In this document: positions 8,201-15,737 of the stretch, in pieces
Layout of the letters: each line of letters starts with the position of its first letter
Numbering within the stretch: position 1 is the first letter of the stretch
Origin: CAYMLL01 sp964390645
GTDB lineage: Bacteria; Planctomycetota; UBA8108
Direction of reading: 5' to 3'
DNA length: 32,125 nucleotides
NCBI GenBank assembly: GCA_964390645.1
Contig: CAYMLL010000047.1
Span: forward strand, 1-32,125
Notes under the pieces: model-generated
Database searches by the model: none
What the model was told of the DNA's origin: nothing
What the model saw: the letters and a program-made list of their open reading frames with translations, nothing else
Translations under genes and position numbers: made by a program

Positions 8201-9664
8201 CCAGACCTGATTCGCGCTTGCCATCCAGATGCCAACGCGATCCTGGTGCTGGTAGTAGGAGCCGCCGCCACCCTTCACGAGCCGGTTCCACGATTGGTGG
8301 ACCTGGCTGGGACTGAAGTCCATCACCAGGGTGAACTGGTTCGCCCGGTCTCCGCCGCCGTTGGCGTGCAGGTTCGGGTCCACGCCCAGCCAGGCGTCGT
8401 CGGGGGCTCTCACCGAACCGGTGTCGGTGGCAAAGCCGGGCACGCCCGCCTGCGCCGAGATCGTTCCGACGCCCTCCAGCGTCAGGTCTGTACCGAGAGA
8501 GGCCGAGGTGAGGTCGCCCGCGTCGTTGAACTCCCACAGGCCGACGATCACGGGTTTCCTGGTCACAAGGGCCGTCAGCGTGAGTTCGCTCGTCTCCGGC
8601 TCATCGGTCGTGATCGTCAAGGTGGCAGTGAACATTCCGGTGGCGGTGGCGTTGAACACGACGGTCACGTCAGCCGTGGCGGCGACGCCGATGGACTCCG
8701 GGGCATCGCCGAGCGTGAAGCCCGCGTCACCCGAGAGGTCATAGGAGAGTGAATGTGCGCCGGCGGCGAGGTTCGACAGTCGAGCGACCACCTGCCCGGC
8801 GGCCACGCCCCCGGGGAAGCTGGCCAGGAAACGTGTCTCCGCCTCTTCGACGACGACGCCGCCGGGCTCTGGAATCGCCCCGGCGGTGGGCGCCCCGAGT
8901 GCTGCAATCTCGGCCGCCGACATGGCGTAGTCGCGGATCTGGAAGTTGTTGATGTAGCCGTCGCGCTGCGCCGTACCGTCATCGGTGAAGAGGTACACGC
9001 CGGGATCGGACCCGGTCGGAAGGTGGATCGCCCCGGCGCTCGGGTCGTCGACAGTGAACGAGGAATGGCTGATCGCGTTGTGCGGGACGCCATCGACGTG
9101 AACCTGCAGCTGGTCGGCAGCGAGAGTCAGATCCACCGTGACGACGATGCGATGCCAGGTGTTCACCGCCGGACTCGAGGTCCCGTAGTCTCCGTAGTCC
9201 CCCAGGTTTCCGTTACCCGATCGGAACCAGAGGTCGCCGTCCCAGTTGCCGTTGGCGTTGCCGTGGAAGACAGCGCCCCAGCCGCTGTGGTCAGGGTGCA
9301 GGATGTCGAGGATCAGAGAGTACTGGTTGAGGCGGGACCCGCCACCATTCTCGGCGGCGTTGGTGAGGAACCGGATCGCGTCCCCGGGGCTGCCGGTCGC
9401 GAAGTTGTAGTAGTAGATCTGCTCGTCGGTCCCGTCCACTGGCGGTACGCCGAAGGAGCTGCAGGTGCCAAACTCGCCCGCGGTTGTTCCGGCGGCGCCG
9501 ACGAACGTCCCGTCGAGGCCAACGTCGGCCGCGAGGTTGCCGTCGAACTGCCAGGAGCCCGTTACGTCACCGGCTTGCGTCGAGCCGTACGAGTACAACA
9601 GGAGTCCGAGGTGGAGAATCAGACCGCTCGCGAGACGCTCGCTTGTAGTTTTGCGGCGTTTCAT
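5207..9664 (-). CDS. Giant secreted LamG / choice-of-anchor-D / HYR protein with dockerin-like tail
   Basis: This 1485-residue protein begins with a signal peptide (1-32, ending TQAGD). Approximate modules are: LamG/concanavalin-like 32-262; choice-of-anchor-D (ASH-like) 268-368; a second LamG 372-578; two more anchor-D-like domains 587-800; a third LamG 805-1035 (LWLRADAGTDSTGSG, TWADQSANAIDL); a CHRD-like region 1042-1220 (FNIVMETEFDVTQAHFYAIP); two HYR-type Ig domains at about 1240-1390 (ITCPAAVSVECDD); and a dockerin-like pair of calcium loops 1396-1485 (RGDANGDGDVD, DANDDGDVDIAD, PFPDCGLDGT). LamG domains usually bind glycans or proteins, so a cell-surface or secreted adhesin is the likely role. 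No enzymatic motif is seen. It runs convergent to the short gene at 4730 and follows the fusion gene at 9946 on the same strand after a 281-base gap. Confidence 0.88.
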   Translation of the reverse strand: MKRRKTTSERLASGLILHLGLLLYSYGSTQAGDVTGSWQFDGNLAADVGLDGTFVGAAGTTAGEFGTCSSFGVPPVDGTDEQIYYYNFATGSPGDAIRFLTNAAENGGGSRLNQYSLILDILHPDHSGWGAVFHGNANGNWDGDLWFRSGNGNLGDYGDYGTSSPAVNTWHRIVVTVDLTLAADQLQVHVDGVPHNAISHSSFTVDDPSAGAIHLPTGSDPGVYLFTDDGTAQRDGYINNFQIRDYAMSAAEIAALGAPTAGAIPEPGGVVVEEAETRFLASFPGGVAAGQVVARLSNLAAGAHSLSYDLSGDAGFTLGDAPESIGVAATADVTVVFNATATGMFTATLTITTDEPETSELTLTALVTRKPVIVGLWEFNDAGDLTSASLGTDLTLEGVGTISAQAGVPGFATDTGSVRAPDDAWLGVDPNLHANGGGDRANQFTLVMDFSPSQVHQSWNRLVKGGGGSYYQHQDRVGIWMASANQVWSPPGSLVPGDWYRLVYVVDTANDRFDTFLDGVLVASGGAGGVDGPASLDPDAFTILGDASVYQEETDCSLFAVYNRPLARSYVAANLGTHGETIPLTSEPEAALGVNSLAFADAGAPGNPSTATLTVRNNGNAELIYSLSFTGDPVFSALTEPALIAPGDSQDVQLQFAPTSRVSFNGTLVVTSNDWSSPTFEVELSGTGVEPRPDIQLTPAAGDLVLPAVFVPGGCCTTRQVTVTNSGFAPLTWALELTGNGAFSVVGTPRTSLEPGDDEIVAIEFAPDASGDFTAELRITTNVVEAPEIVLSLSGRALDPASGPVPALRPDLALWLRADAGTDSTGSGSVVTTWADQSANAIDLVDGDATHIVDPATRLSFLRMAGVAAFRGSLGQTLADATIFTVGNLLAPSQTSSASYWYCFGRRNGGASQYALARDDGAGTFDAYYHYDGGAAHKGIEIPADRFHYFTQVYDGSAASTHRGYLDGVDSQAGGPATPYNSDWSQMSIGSWINSSGDSSNVLTGDIAEILVYDRALTAGEIADVEAYLRSRLPETVPVGPVEPVRLYALMDGGPNAAHGWLPDGDPEASGHAVMTIRPGNNSMDFNIVMETEFDVTQAHFYAIPGNPEAANLGDSDICWGNRWSNHDLLVGADFVNQRLAQVSRRPERWFLMMHTGGGHFALDEDGFLIPFDPDVHAAAPPRVDNRTGRLVDAGMLDPDGAPYPTNVSYLFMLYDDQGPSADYGGPGGAIGGVLSTVPVAYCQDVTVPAEADCEATVAPELVYAGFTHPEVALTLTLDPAGPFPLGSTEVTVTVTDDLGNADSCTAMITVEDRSPPEITCPAAVSVECDDVDGAAVDFVATATDSCDTSPMVSTEPASGSFFPVGTTTVTVTAVDATGNTASCTFDVTVTCSPRFVRGDANGDGDVDISDPSHTLYHLFWFGRESTCEDAADANDDGDVDIADAIYTLNYSFLGDSAPPTPFPDCGLDGTADELGCLTATAGCE

Positions 9665-9945
9665 AGGATTCCGCCTTCAATCTGTCGACCAAGAGCAACG
9701 AGACCCAACCTGGCACCAGCCGATCACGGCGCCCGCAGGAAGTCAAAGTCTTACAGCCTGGTTTTCCGAGCACGCCCTTGTCGAGGGCTCGTGTTGCCCG
9801 CCCTCGGTCCCTGCCGCCGTCGTGGCTTCCTGCCTCCATCGGCCTTCGCCCCCTTCCTGCTCCGGCGGAAGCGGCAACGGGTCCGCGACTGACCGGGCGT
9901 CGGGTAGGGAAGCCACGCCCCGAAAGACCATGCGACAACGCACCC
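9665..9945 (-). other. Gap between the two giant minus-strand genes
   Basis: No gene is visible here. The stretch probably carries the terminator of the fusion gene at 9946 and the promoter of the adhesin gene at 9664. I cannot point to a clear terminator hairpin with a T-tract. The region just before the ATG at 9664 shows only a weak purine stretch (GGCGGA) as ribosome-binding site. Confidence 0.4.
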
Positions 9946-12900
9946 TCAACCACCGGGGAGAATGATCAGGTCCGAGGCGGAATGGTTGCTGCGATGCCCG
10001 CCGACGTCCTTGAAGACATAGACCACGTAGGCCGTGGTGCCCCCCGGGAGCGGTTTCGTCGCGATCAGCTCCTTCTCGCCGATGGCGCACTGGATGAACT
10101 GCCACTTGCGGTTCTTCCAGGGGCCGTTCGACGTCGTGAGATAGATCCAGGCCTCGGTGATGTCCTTGCCTTTGAAACTGGTGCGCACGAGGCCGCTGGC
10201 TGGTTCGATTCCGGGCCGTTCCAGCCTCGGTAGCGGTGGACCGCCCTTGACGATGCTATCGGCGAACTGTTCGATCTCCACGGCGTCGTCCCAGCCGTTC
10301 CCATGCCCGTGGATCATCCACGGACGCATGCACAGCGTGCTCGGTCCGCCGGCGGCCTCGGCTGACCTGGCGAAGATATCGATCTGAAAGACCGGGTCGG
10401 CCACCGAGGTGACCCACAGCATCGGCATCTTCGCGTTCGTAAGGTGGGCCGCCGGGTCCCACTTGCTGTGGTAGTCTTCGAACTGCTTCGCCGTCATGTT
10501 GTTCGGCGGGAACCACTGTGCCAGACCCGGGTTGTCGCTCTCGTGAATGAACCCGCCTCCATACACCGGGATGACGAAGGCGAAACGCGAGTCGAGCCCG
10601 GCGACCGCGCTGACTACGGTGCCTCCCCACGAGATGCCGGTCAGCCCGATCTTCCCGCGGTTGACGGACTTGGAGCTTCGGAGCAACGAGTTCGCGCGGA
10701 TCACGCCGGCCACCGCGTGGTAGAACCACTGTTCGCGGTCCGGCAGGTCACGGTCACCGAACCAGTCGAGGCGCGCAGGGCCAGCGTGCGAGTGCCGCTG
10801 TCCCACCGGGAAGGAACCCTCCACTCCGAAGTGCTTCCCGCCCGGCAGATGACCCTCGAGGTCCATGGCGATCGCGGCGTAGCCCCGACGATTCCACTTC
10901 CTCACCCACGCGGGATACGCCGTGCCGCCGCCGCCGTGCGCGCACACGACCGCGGGCCACCCGCCCGCCGGAGGGCTCCCTTCGGGCGTTCCGTAGTAGG
11001 CGAAGAACCGGGCCGGCTTGCCCTTGTAGTCCGCTCCTTCGTAGAAGAAAGCGCGCAAGCCTCTGGCGGGACGTTCCCCGGTCTTCCGCATCTTCGGGGC
11101 CTTGAACAGTGCGCGCAGATCCCAGACCACGCTGCGCTCGCGCGACCGCGGCACATCTGGCCTGGCCGGCGCGACCGACGCCGACGCCGGCTTCGGAGCG
11201 GTGGCTCGGCCGACCCGGTTCGGCGTCGGACGGCCCCGGGCGACGTTCCAGGGTTCGCCCGGCGGATCGTTGAACGCAGAGAACTCGGTGACTTGCGGCG
11301 ATCCTTTCTTCGTCGCGATCAACCGTAGCCTCGCCTTCGACGTGCTCCGGCTAACGATCGGAGCGACGAACGTGGAACCGATTCCCCTGCCGTTGAAGCA
11401 GCTTGCCCATCTCGATCGCTTTTCGTCCCAGCACTCGATGATGTAGCGGGTCACTGAAGAAGTCGGCTTCTCTCCGAGGCGAAACTCGTTCACCGTGACC
11501 CGCTTCCCGAAATCCAGCTGAATCCACCTCTCCTGCTTGTCGGTGGATACGTGGGCCTCCAGCTTCGGCGTGCTGCAGGCGGTCACCAAGTCCTTGACGC
11601 GGCAGTCGACAAAGGCGGTCCGTTTTTCCTTCTCGGGGTCCATCACTCGCATCACGGCTTCGCCCTCGGAGAGATAGAACCGACATCGCTTCCACGTGGA
11701 CTCGTTCCAGTCCGTGGTATTGACGATGGCGCAGCGTGGTAGACCGATCGGCCGCCTGGACCGTCCGTTGATCACGCAGTTCTCCATCACGATGCCCGTG
11801 TGAGGGTGACCGTCTGATGCGTAGCAACAGAGAAGGAATCCGGGTCCATCGGTGTCGTGAAAAAGGCAGTTGCGCATCGTCATGTTGTCGCAGTTGCCCT
11901 CGAAATCGAAAGCCTGGCCGTCGCCGCTGCCCAGTCCGATGGAGACGAAACCCCACTCGCTGTCTTCGAAGAGCCAGTCCTTGCAACGGAAGAACATCGA
12001 TCCCGCCACTCCGTTGAAAGAGCGAAAGCCGCGACCGATGTCGTGCGTGACGCAGTTGCGCATCAACCCGGTGTCCACGCCGCGGATGCCCTGTTGCCAC
12101 TGATAGCCTTCCTCGAAGAGGCAGTCCTCCATCTTCAAGTTCTTGAAGTTGTAGACGTACGAGGCGTTCTTGTTGAAGTTGTCCGGGCTGTTGGTCCACA
12201 CCCCCGAGGCCAGGCGGCGGAAGACGCAGCCCTTGATCGTGATGTCCTCGAGCACGATTCGGTTGTCCCGCTCGTACGAGAAGAAGCAGATGCCGACGCC
12301 GATCTTCCGCTTCGGGTAGTCCTCGTAGTGCTGGTAGAAGAGTGAGTCGAGGAAGCGGCAGTCTTCGATCCAGATGGACTTCTGGGTCGGAATTCCGTCG
12401 GAGTACTCACCGTAGATGCCGGTCATGCAGCGACGGAACTCGAGGCCGACGATCTTGATGCCGCCCTGATCCTTCAGGTACAGGCCGGTGCGGTCGACCT
12501 TGTAGTCCTTCCGGTCGATCAGGGGCCGCTTTCCCTTCCCGTAAGCGCCGATGAGGATGGGCCGCTTCAACGTGCCGCTACCCTGCGGATGGAGGCGCTC
12601 GTTCCACGTGTCCCCCCGCCTCAGCAGGAGCCGGTCCCCGGAGCGATACTTGATGGACGCACGAGCCAGCGTCTTCCAGGGACGGGTGGCCGAGTCGCCG
12701 CTCCAGTCGTCGCGTCCACGGGACTGGCTGACGTAAAACGTCTTCACGCTCCTTCGAATGGAAGCCTCGGGAGCGAGGGTCGGTCCGCCCTTGGCCGGCC
12801 GGCGAGGTGACCGGGCCTTCCCGGGTCCCAGCGCGACGAGCCGGACTCCGTAGTTCGGCCACTTGGCGCTCAGCACGTCGTAACGTGTCGAGGAGCGCAG

Positions 12901-13638
12901 ATAGCCCTCGTTGTCGTTGTGGAAGTACGACCCTCCACGCAGCCCGACCTTGTCGCCCTTGCGGTCCTCGAGGTACTCCCACAGGTTGCCGTTCTGGTCG
13001 AAGGTGCCGTAGGGACTCGCCGATGAGCTGTAGGTGCCGACGTCCGAGATCGCGCGAGTGTTGAGGTTGCACGCAGGTGCGCTGTTGCCCTTCGATGCGA
13101 AGGGCCAGTAGCCACCTCCGGCCTTCTTCGGGTCGTAGTAGGCTGCCTTGTACCACTCGTTCTCGCTGGCGATCACCCAGGTGAGGCGCCGGCCGCCAGC
13201 GAGCTTGGCGTGATCCGGCAGCTTCACGTGACTGCCGTCGAAGGAGTAGGGCCCCCTGTCGACGTCGCCGTGGGACAGCCAGTTGGCGAACCGCGCGCAG
13301 GATTCCCAGGTGACAAAGCTCACGGGCTTTCGCTTCCATCCCGGCTTGCTCTCGTAGCGGAACCGTCCGGGCTCGCCGGTACGCCGGATGCCGCCCTCGC
13401 CGCCGGCCATGCGGCCGTCGTAAAGCTGGTGGGGATCGGTCCTGGCCACCGCGTTGAGAAACTCGCAGTACTCGGCGTTCGTGACCTCGAACTTGCCGAT
13501 CCGGTAGAGGTAATCGACGGCGCCGAAACCGGTCGAGTCCGCGGGATTGCCCGCCTGGCCCACTCGTACGGTCTCCGGGGGAGCCGCCCAACACAACGGG
13601 GCGACGGTGCAGCAAACGAGCAAGGACAGGGATCTCAC
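9946..13638 (-). CDS. Secreted fusion: FGE-like domain, beta-helix, discoidin-like domain and esterase
   Basis: From GTG 13638 the protein has 1230 residues with a signal peptide (1-18, ending LCWA). Domains in order: FGE/SUMF1-like about 25-268 (IGKFEVTNAEYCEFLN, NGNLWEYLEDRKG, GLRGGSYFHN); right-handed beta-helix, pectate-lyase-like fold, about 298-685 (TFYVSQSRGRDDWSGD, then ladder motifs such as IWIEDCRFLD and MRNCLFHDTDGPG); F5/8-type discoidin-like about 693-790 (WIQLDFGKRVTVNEFRLG); alpha/beta hydrolase of acetyl-xylan-esterase/dienelactone-hydrolase type about 836-1165, with GISWGG (nucleophile Ser1003), VTSVADPVFQ and MIHGHGNGW; and a short C-terminal beta domain. The FGE domain lacks the catalytic Cys pair and is probably structural. 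The set suggests deacetylation or processing of a large polysaccharide outside the cell. The longer frame starting at 13782 has no signal peptide at its N-terminus, so I prefer GTG 13638. Confidence 0.87.
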   Translation of the reverse strand: MRSLSLLVCCTVAPLCWAAPPETVRVGQAGNPADSTGFGAVDYLYRIGKFEVTNAEYCEFLNAVARTDPHQLYDGRMAGGEGGIRRTGEPGRFRYESKPGWKRKPVSFVTWESCARFANWLSHGDVDRGPYSFDGSHVKLPDHAKLAGGRRLTWVIASENEWYKAAYYDPKKAGGGYWPFASKGNSAPACNLNTRAISDVGTYSSSASPYGTFDQNGNLWEYLEDRKGDKVGLRGGSYFHNDNEGYLRSSTRYDVLSAKWPNYGVRLVALGPGKARSPRRPAKGGPTLAPEASIRRSVKTFYVSQSRGRDDWSGDSATRPWKTLARASIKYRSGDRLLLRRGDTWNERLHPQGSGTLKRPILIGAYGKGKRPLIDRKDYKVDRTGLYLKDQGGIKIVGLEFRRCMTGIYGEYSDGIPTQKSIWIEDCRFLDSLFYQHYEDYPKRKIGVGICFFSYERDNRIVLEDITIKGCVFRRLASGVWTNSPDNFNKNASYVYNFKNLKMEDCLFEEGYQWQQGIRGVDTGLMRNCVTHDIGRGFRSFNGVAGSMFFRCKDWLFEDSEWGFVSIGLGSGDGQAFDFEGNCDNMTMRNCLFHDTDGPGFLLCCYASDGHPHTGIVMENCVINGRSRRPIGLPRCAIVNTTDWNESTWKRCRFYLSEGEAVMRVMDPEKEKRTAFVDCRVKDLVTACSTPKLEAHVSTDKQERWIQLDFGKRVTVNEFRLGEKPTSSVTRYIIECWDEKRSRWASCFNGRGIGSTFVAPIVSRSTSKARLRLIATKKGSPQVTEFSAFNDPPGEPWNVARGRPTPNRVGRATAPKPASASVAPARPDVPRSRERSVVWDLRALFKAPKMRKTGERPARGLRAFFYEGADYKGKPARFFAYYGTPEGSPPAGGWPAVVCAHGGGGTAYPAWVRKWNRRGYAAIAMDLEGHLPGGKHFGVEGSFPVGQRHSHAGPARLDWFGDRDLPDREQWFYHAVAGVIRANSLLRSSKSVNRGKIGLTGISWGGTVVSAVAGLDSRFAFVIPVYGGGFIHESDNPGLAQWFPPNNMTAKQFEDYHSKWDPAAHLTNAKMPMLWVTSVADPVFQIDIFARSAEAAGGPSTLCMRPWMIHGHGNGWDDAVEIEQFADSIVKGGPPLPRLERPGIEPASGLVRTSFKGKDITEAWIYLTTSNGPWKNRKWQFIQCAIGEKELIATKPLPGGTTAYVVYVFKDVGGHRSNHSASDLIILPGG

Positions 13639-13644
13639 TATCGA

Positions 13645-13650
13645 CTCACC
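13645..13650 (-). promoter_or_regulatory. Ribosome-binding site deciding a GTG start
   Basis: On the minus strand GGTGAG lies 6 bases before the GTG at 13638. This start puts the hydrophobic run RSLSLLVCCTVAPLCWA at the N-terminus, as expected for a signal peptide. The upstream ATG at 13782 would place 48 charged residues in front of it. Confidence 0.5.
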
Positions 13651-14054
13651 TTCGTCCTGGAGTTGTCGAGGCGCAGGATGCGCTGCCGGACGGCGCATCC
13701 TGCACCCGGTCGCTCGCCGACATTCGGCGATTCCGCGGTCGACTCCCGGCGCGTCGATTGTAGGGGTCGTGATCGACGGCATCTACGAACGCCGGGCTCG
13801 GATTGCGACATCGAGTCGGAGTGGGTTCAACAGCACCGATTTCTTGCGCTCGGGCTGGAGCAGTCTTCAAGGATCAGGTCAGCGCTGGCACGAAGCAGCA
13901 ACCGGAGCGAGGCTGTTTTCATGACGAGATCTATGCCTTCGGAGTCCGGATTCACGCCTCGCTGGCCGGCCATTGTCGTGGATTCAGCCGGCGCGAGCCA
14001 GGACTGCTCCACGTCACCACCTTCAGGGATTTTCGGGAGCTTCCGCAATCGCCG
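13651..14054. other. Intergenic region left of the IS1-like element, no recognised gene
   Basis: Open frames exist on both strands but none resembles a known family. A minus-strand frame near 13827-14048 begins MRKLPKIPEGGDVEQSW and could be the start of a gene interrupted or truncated here, but I cannot support it. An exact 8-base inverted repeat, GCAATCGC/GCGATTGC (14045-14052 and 14064-14071), spans the proposed left end of the insertion element. Confidence 0.4.
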
Positions 14055-15184
14055 GTCAGCACAGCGATTGCAAGTCTACGCGAGCGATACGACCTTCGGC
14101 TCGTTTCGTGACCGACAGAGATCCGGCCGCGAGCACCCGAAGTGAAGACGTCTCCCTGTCCGAGTGCGACGTGCGGGAACTCGAAAGTAGTCCGCCACGG
14201 CTTCTCCAGGACGAAGTCAGGCAAGGCGGGACGCTATCGAGGCAAATCCTGCGGGTGGACCTTCGGCTCGACGACGGGGACACCGTGCTTCGGCCTGCAG
14301 CGTCGTCGCAGCGCGTTCGACGAGGTTGCCGAGCTCAGCGTCGAGGGAGTCAGCAAGTCCGCGATAGCTCGCGTGGAGGGACTTGCCTGGATTATCGTCC
14401 ACCGCCGGCTATGGAAAGCGGCCGGGTGTTGTCGACAGTTCGACGATCGCGCGATCACCGAGATCGAAACGTCGGAGAATCAGGCCGACGGGGTTCGAAC
14501 TTCCGAAGGATCACGGAATCCCGCCCTCTGGATATTCACAGTCATCGACGTCACGTCCCGGCCATGGCCAGCCGCTCTCGTCGGTCGTCGAAGCGACGGA
14601 AACACGCGTAAGGTCTTCGGAGATCTTCGCGACCGGACGAGTCGTGCCTCGCTGGCCTTCATCGTCACCGATGGCTTCGAGTACCACGATCGTGTCGTCC
14701 GCGAGGTCTTCGGCACGACGTGTCTTCACGGGCAAGTGCTCAAGACGCGACGAGGTGATCGAGTCGTGAAGGTCGAGCGTCGGGATGTCATGGGGAGCAG
14801 GGCCGAGTTCGAAGAGGCGCTGAGCGAGTCCGAGGATCTGGCGACGCTGAACGCTTGCTTCGTGGAACGGATCAACCTGACGGTTCGACATGGTTCCGCG
14901 TATCTTGCGCGGCGAGTTCTATCTCACCGTCGCTGGAGGAATCGACTGGTGGATCACCGAGAGCTCTTGCGCTGTCACTACGATCTCGTTCGTCCTCGGC
15001 GAGCGCTGAGGTCCGGCCATGAGATCCGGACGCCGGCGATGCTGACGGGGCTGACGAGGAGCCGACTCTCGCTCCGAGACATTTTCTGCTCGCAGATTCA
15101 GACGTCGTGCCCGACGATGTCCCGTATCGCCTTCCGGGATCGCTGCGAGGTGTTTCGGCTGGCGGCGTAGCAACGGTTGCTGAC
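14055..15184 (+). mobile_element. IS1-like insertion element, proposed ends
   Basis: A single transposase gene is bounded by short imperfect inverted termini. The left end starts GTCAGCACAG at 14055; the right end, read on the opposite strand from 15184, starts GTCAGCAACC. The first seven bases match exactly and a further CG..TTGC is shared with small gaps. The length of about 1.13 kb is at the upper end for single-gene elements of this kind. No target-site duplication is evident, so the ends are provisional and the copy may be old. Confidence 0.45.
14142..15170 (+). CDS. IS1-like DDE transposase with a damaged zinc ribbon
   Basis: This 342-residue frame, from GTG 14142, shows the layout of IS1-family transposases: an N-terminal zinc ribbon (CPSATCGNS, then RYRGKSCGWTF), a helix-turn-helix-like stretch (AELSVEGVSKSAIARV), and an RNase-H-like core. 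Core motifs are FTVIDVTSRPW, FIVTDGFEYHD, and ACFVERINLTVRHG with the likely catalytic Glu. The family has two Cys pairs in the ribbon; here codon 34 is GGC where TGC is expected (RYRCKSC becomes RYRGKSC), so one zinc ligand is lost by a single base change. The usual D-E-x-W before the first strand is also not clear (ITEIETSE). The frame is otherwise intact. It is likely an inactive or weakly active copy. Confidence 0.7.
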   Translation: MKTSPCPSATCGNSKVVRHGFSRTKSGKAGRYRGKSCGWTFGSTTGTPCFGLQRRRSAFDEVAELSVEGVSKSAIARVEGLAWIIVHRRLWKAAGCCRQFDDRAITEIETSENQADGVRTSEGSRNPALWIFTVIDVTSRPWPAALVGRRSDGNTRKVFGDLRDRTSRASLAFIVTDGFEYHDRVVREVFGTTCLHGQVLKTRRGDRVVKVERRDVMGSRAEFEEALSESEDLATLNACFVERINLTVRHGSAYLARRVLSHRRWRNRLVDHRELLRCHYDLVRPRRALRSGHEIRTPAMLTGLTRSRLSLRDIFCSQIQTSCPTMSRIAFRDRCEVFRLAA

Positions 15185-15234
15185 GGAAGGACCCCGCCCA
15201 TGGCCGCGGAACCATACTGGACGACGGAAGGACC
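15182..15234 (+). repeat. 12-base direct repeat between the IS end and a small gene
   Basis: GACGGAAGGACC occurs at 15182-15193 and again at 15223-15234, 41 bases apart. The second copy contains the ribosome-binding site (GGAAGG, 15226-15231) of the small gene at 15240. The first copy overlaps the right end of the proposed IS. One copy may be a duplication made when the region was rearranged. Confidence 0.5.
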
Positions 15235-15239
15235 AGGCG

Positions 15240-15458
15240 ATGAAAAACACCGACATCAAATCCCTCCTTGTTGGCGTACTCCTCACCTCAACCATATTCC
15301 TCGGCGTGGCTGCCAAGGGCACGACTGACAAGTGGGATAGCAAGCAAAGGTGGGAGGTCAAGACATCCTCCGGAAAGATCCCGGCGGGCTGGGAGCCGTT
15401 CGCCTACGACAGCAACGATCAGTTTGATCCCTTCCTCATCCGCCGCCGCATCAAGTAA
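15240..15458 (+). CDS. Small secreted protein, 72 residues
   Basis: The product starts at ATG 15240, 8 bases after GGAAGG. It has a clear signal peptide (1-25, MKNTDIKSLLVGVLL then TSTIFLGVAA) and a short polar body with several Trp (DKWDSKQRWEVKTSSGK, PAGWEPFAYD) ending in the basic tail LIRRRIK. The ending resembles small exported proteins of unknown function I associate with planctomycetes and relatives (PAGWEPFAY, RRRIK), but I cannot name a family. A perfect hairpin lies downstream. The longer frame from 15177 reaches into the IS end and has no ribosome-binding site. Confidence 0.7.
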   Translation: MKNTDIKSLLVGVLLTSTIFLGVAAKGTTDKWDSKQRWEVKTSSGKIPAGWEPFAYDSNDQFDPFLIRRRIK

Positions 15459-15489
15459 GAAGAGCCGCGGAGCAACCTCTCCTTTCTTG

Positions 15490-15517
15490 TCCACAGTCGC
15501 GTGCAGGCGACTGTGGA
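15490..15517 (+). terminator. Strong hairpin after the small secreted-protein gene
   Basis: TCCACAGTCGC and GCGACTGTGGA form a perfect 11-base stem around the 6-base loop GTGCAG. It lies 32 bases after the stop at 15458. No T-run follows, so it is either a T-less terminator, an mRNA-stabilising 3' structure, or a protein-binding palindrome. Confidence 0.55.
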
Positions 15518-15737
15518 GTGCTCGTAAGAAAAGGGCATTCGGATTGTCGGCCGACATGTCAGGACTGGTCAGGTAGAGAGTCTCTCTGGACACTCCACTG
15601 AGGGAGGATCGTGTCCATGGGAAGCGAGCGAAATCCGCCAGACCGGGGGGGGATTTCCGGGCCGAGATGGACATCGTACTACGACGGCTGGGTAGCGGCT
15701 CTTGGCGGAAGCGTCGGTCAAGGACCAGGGAGTGAGA

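Noticed and set aside
14045..14071. Perfect 8-base inverted repeat as a terminator
   Set aside because: It has no T-run, no gene ends just before it, and it overlaps the proposed IS end.
14485..14515. GGTTCGAA-type sequence resembling a tRNA T-arm
   Set aside because: It lies within the transposase frame and has no acceptor or anticodon stem around it.
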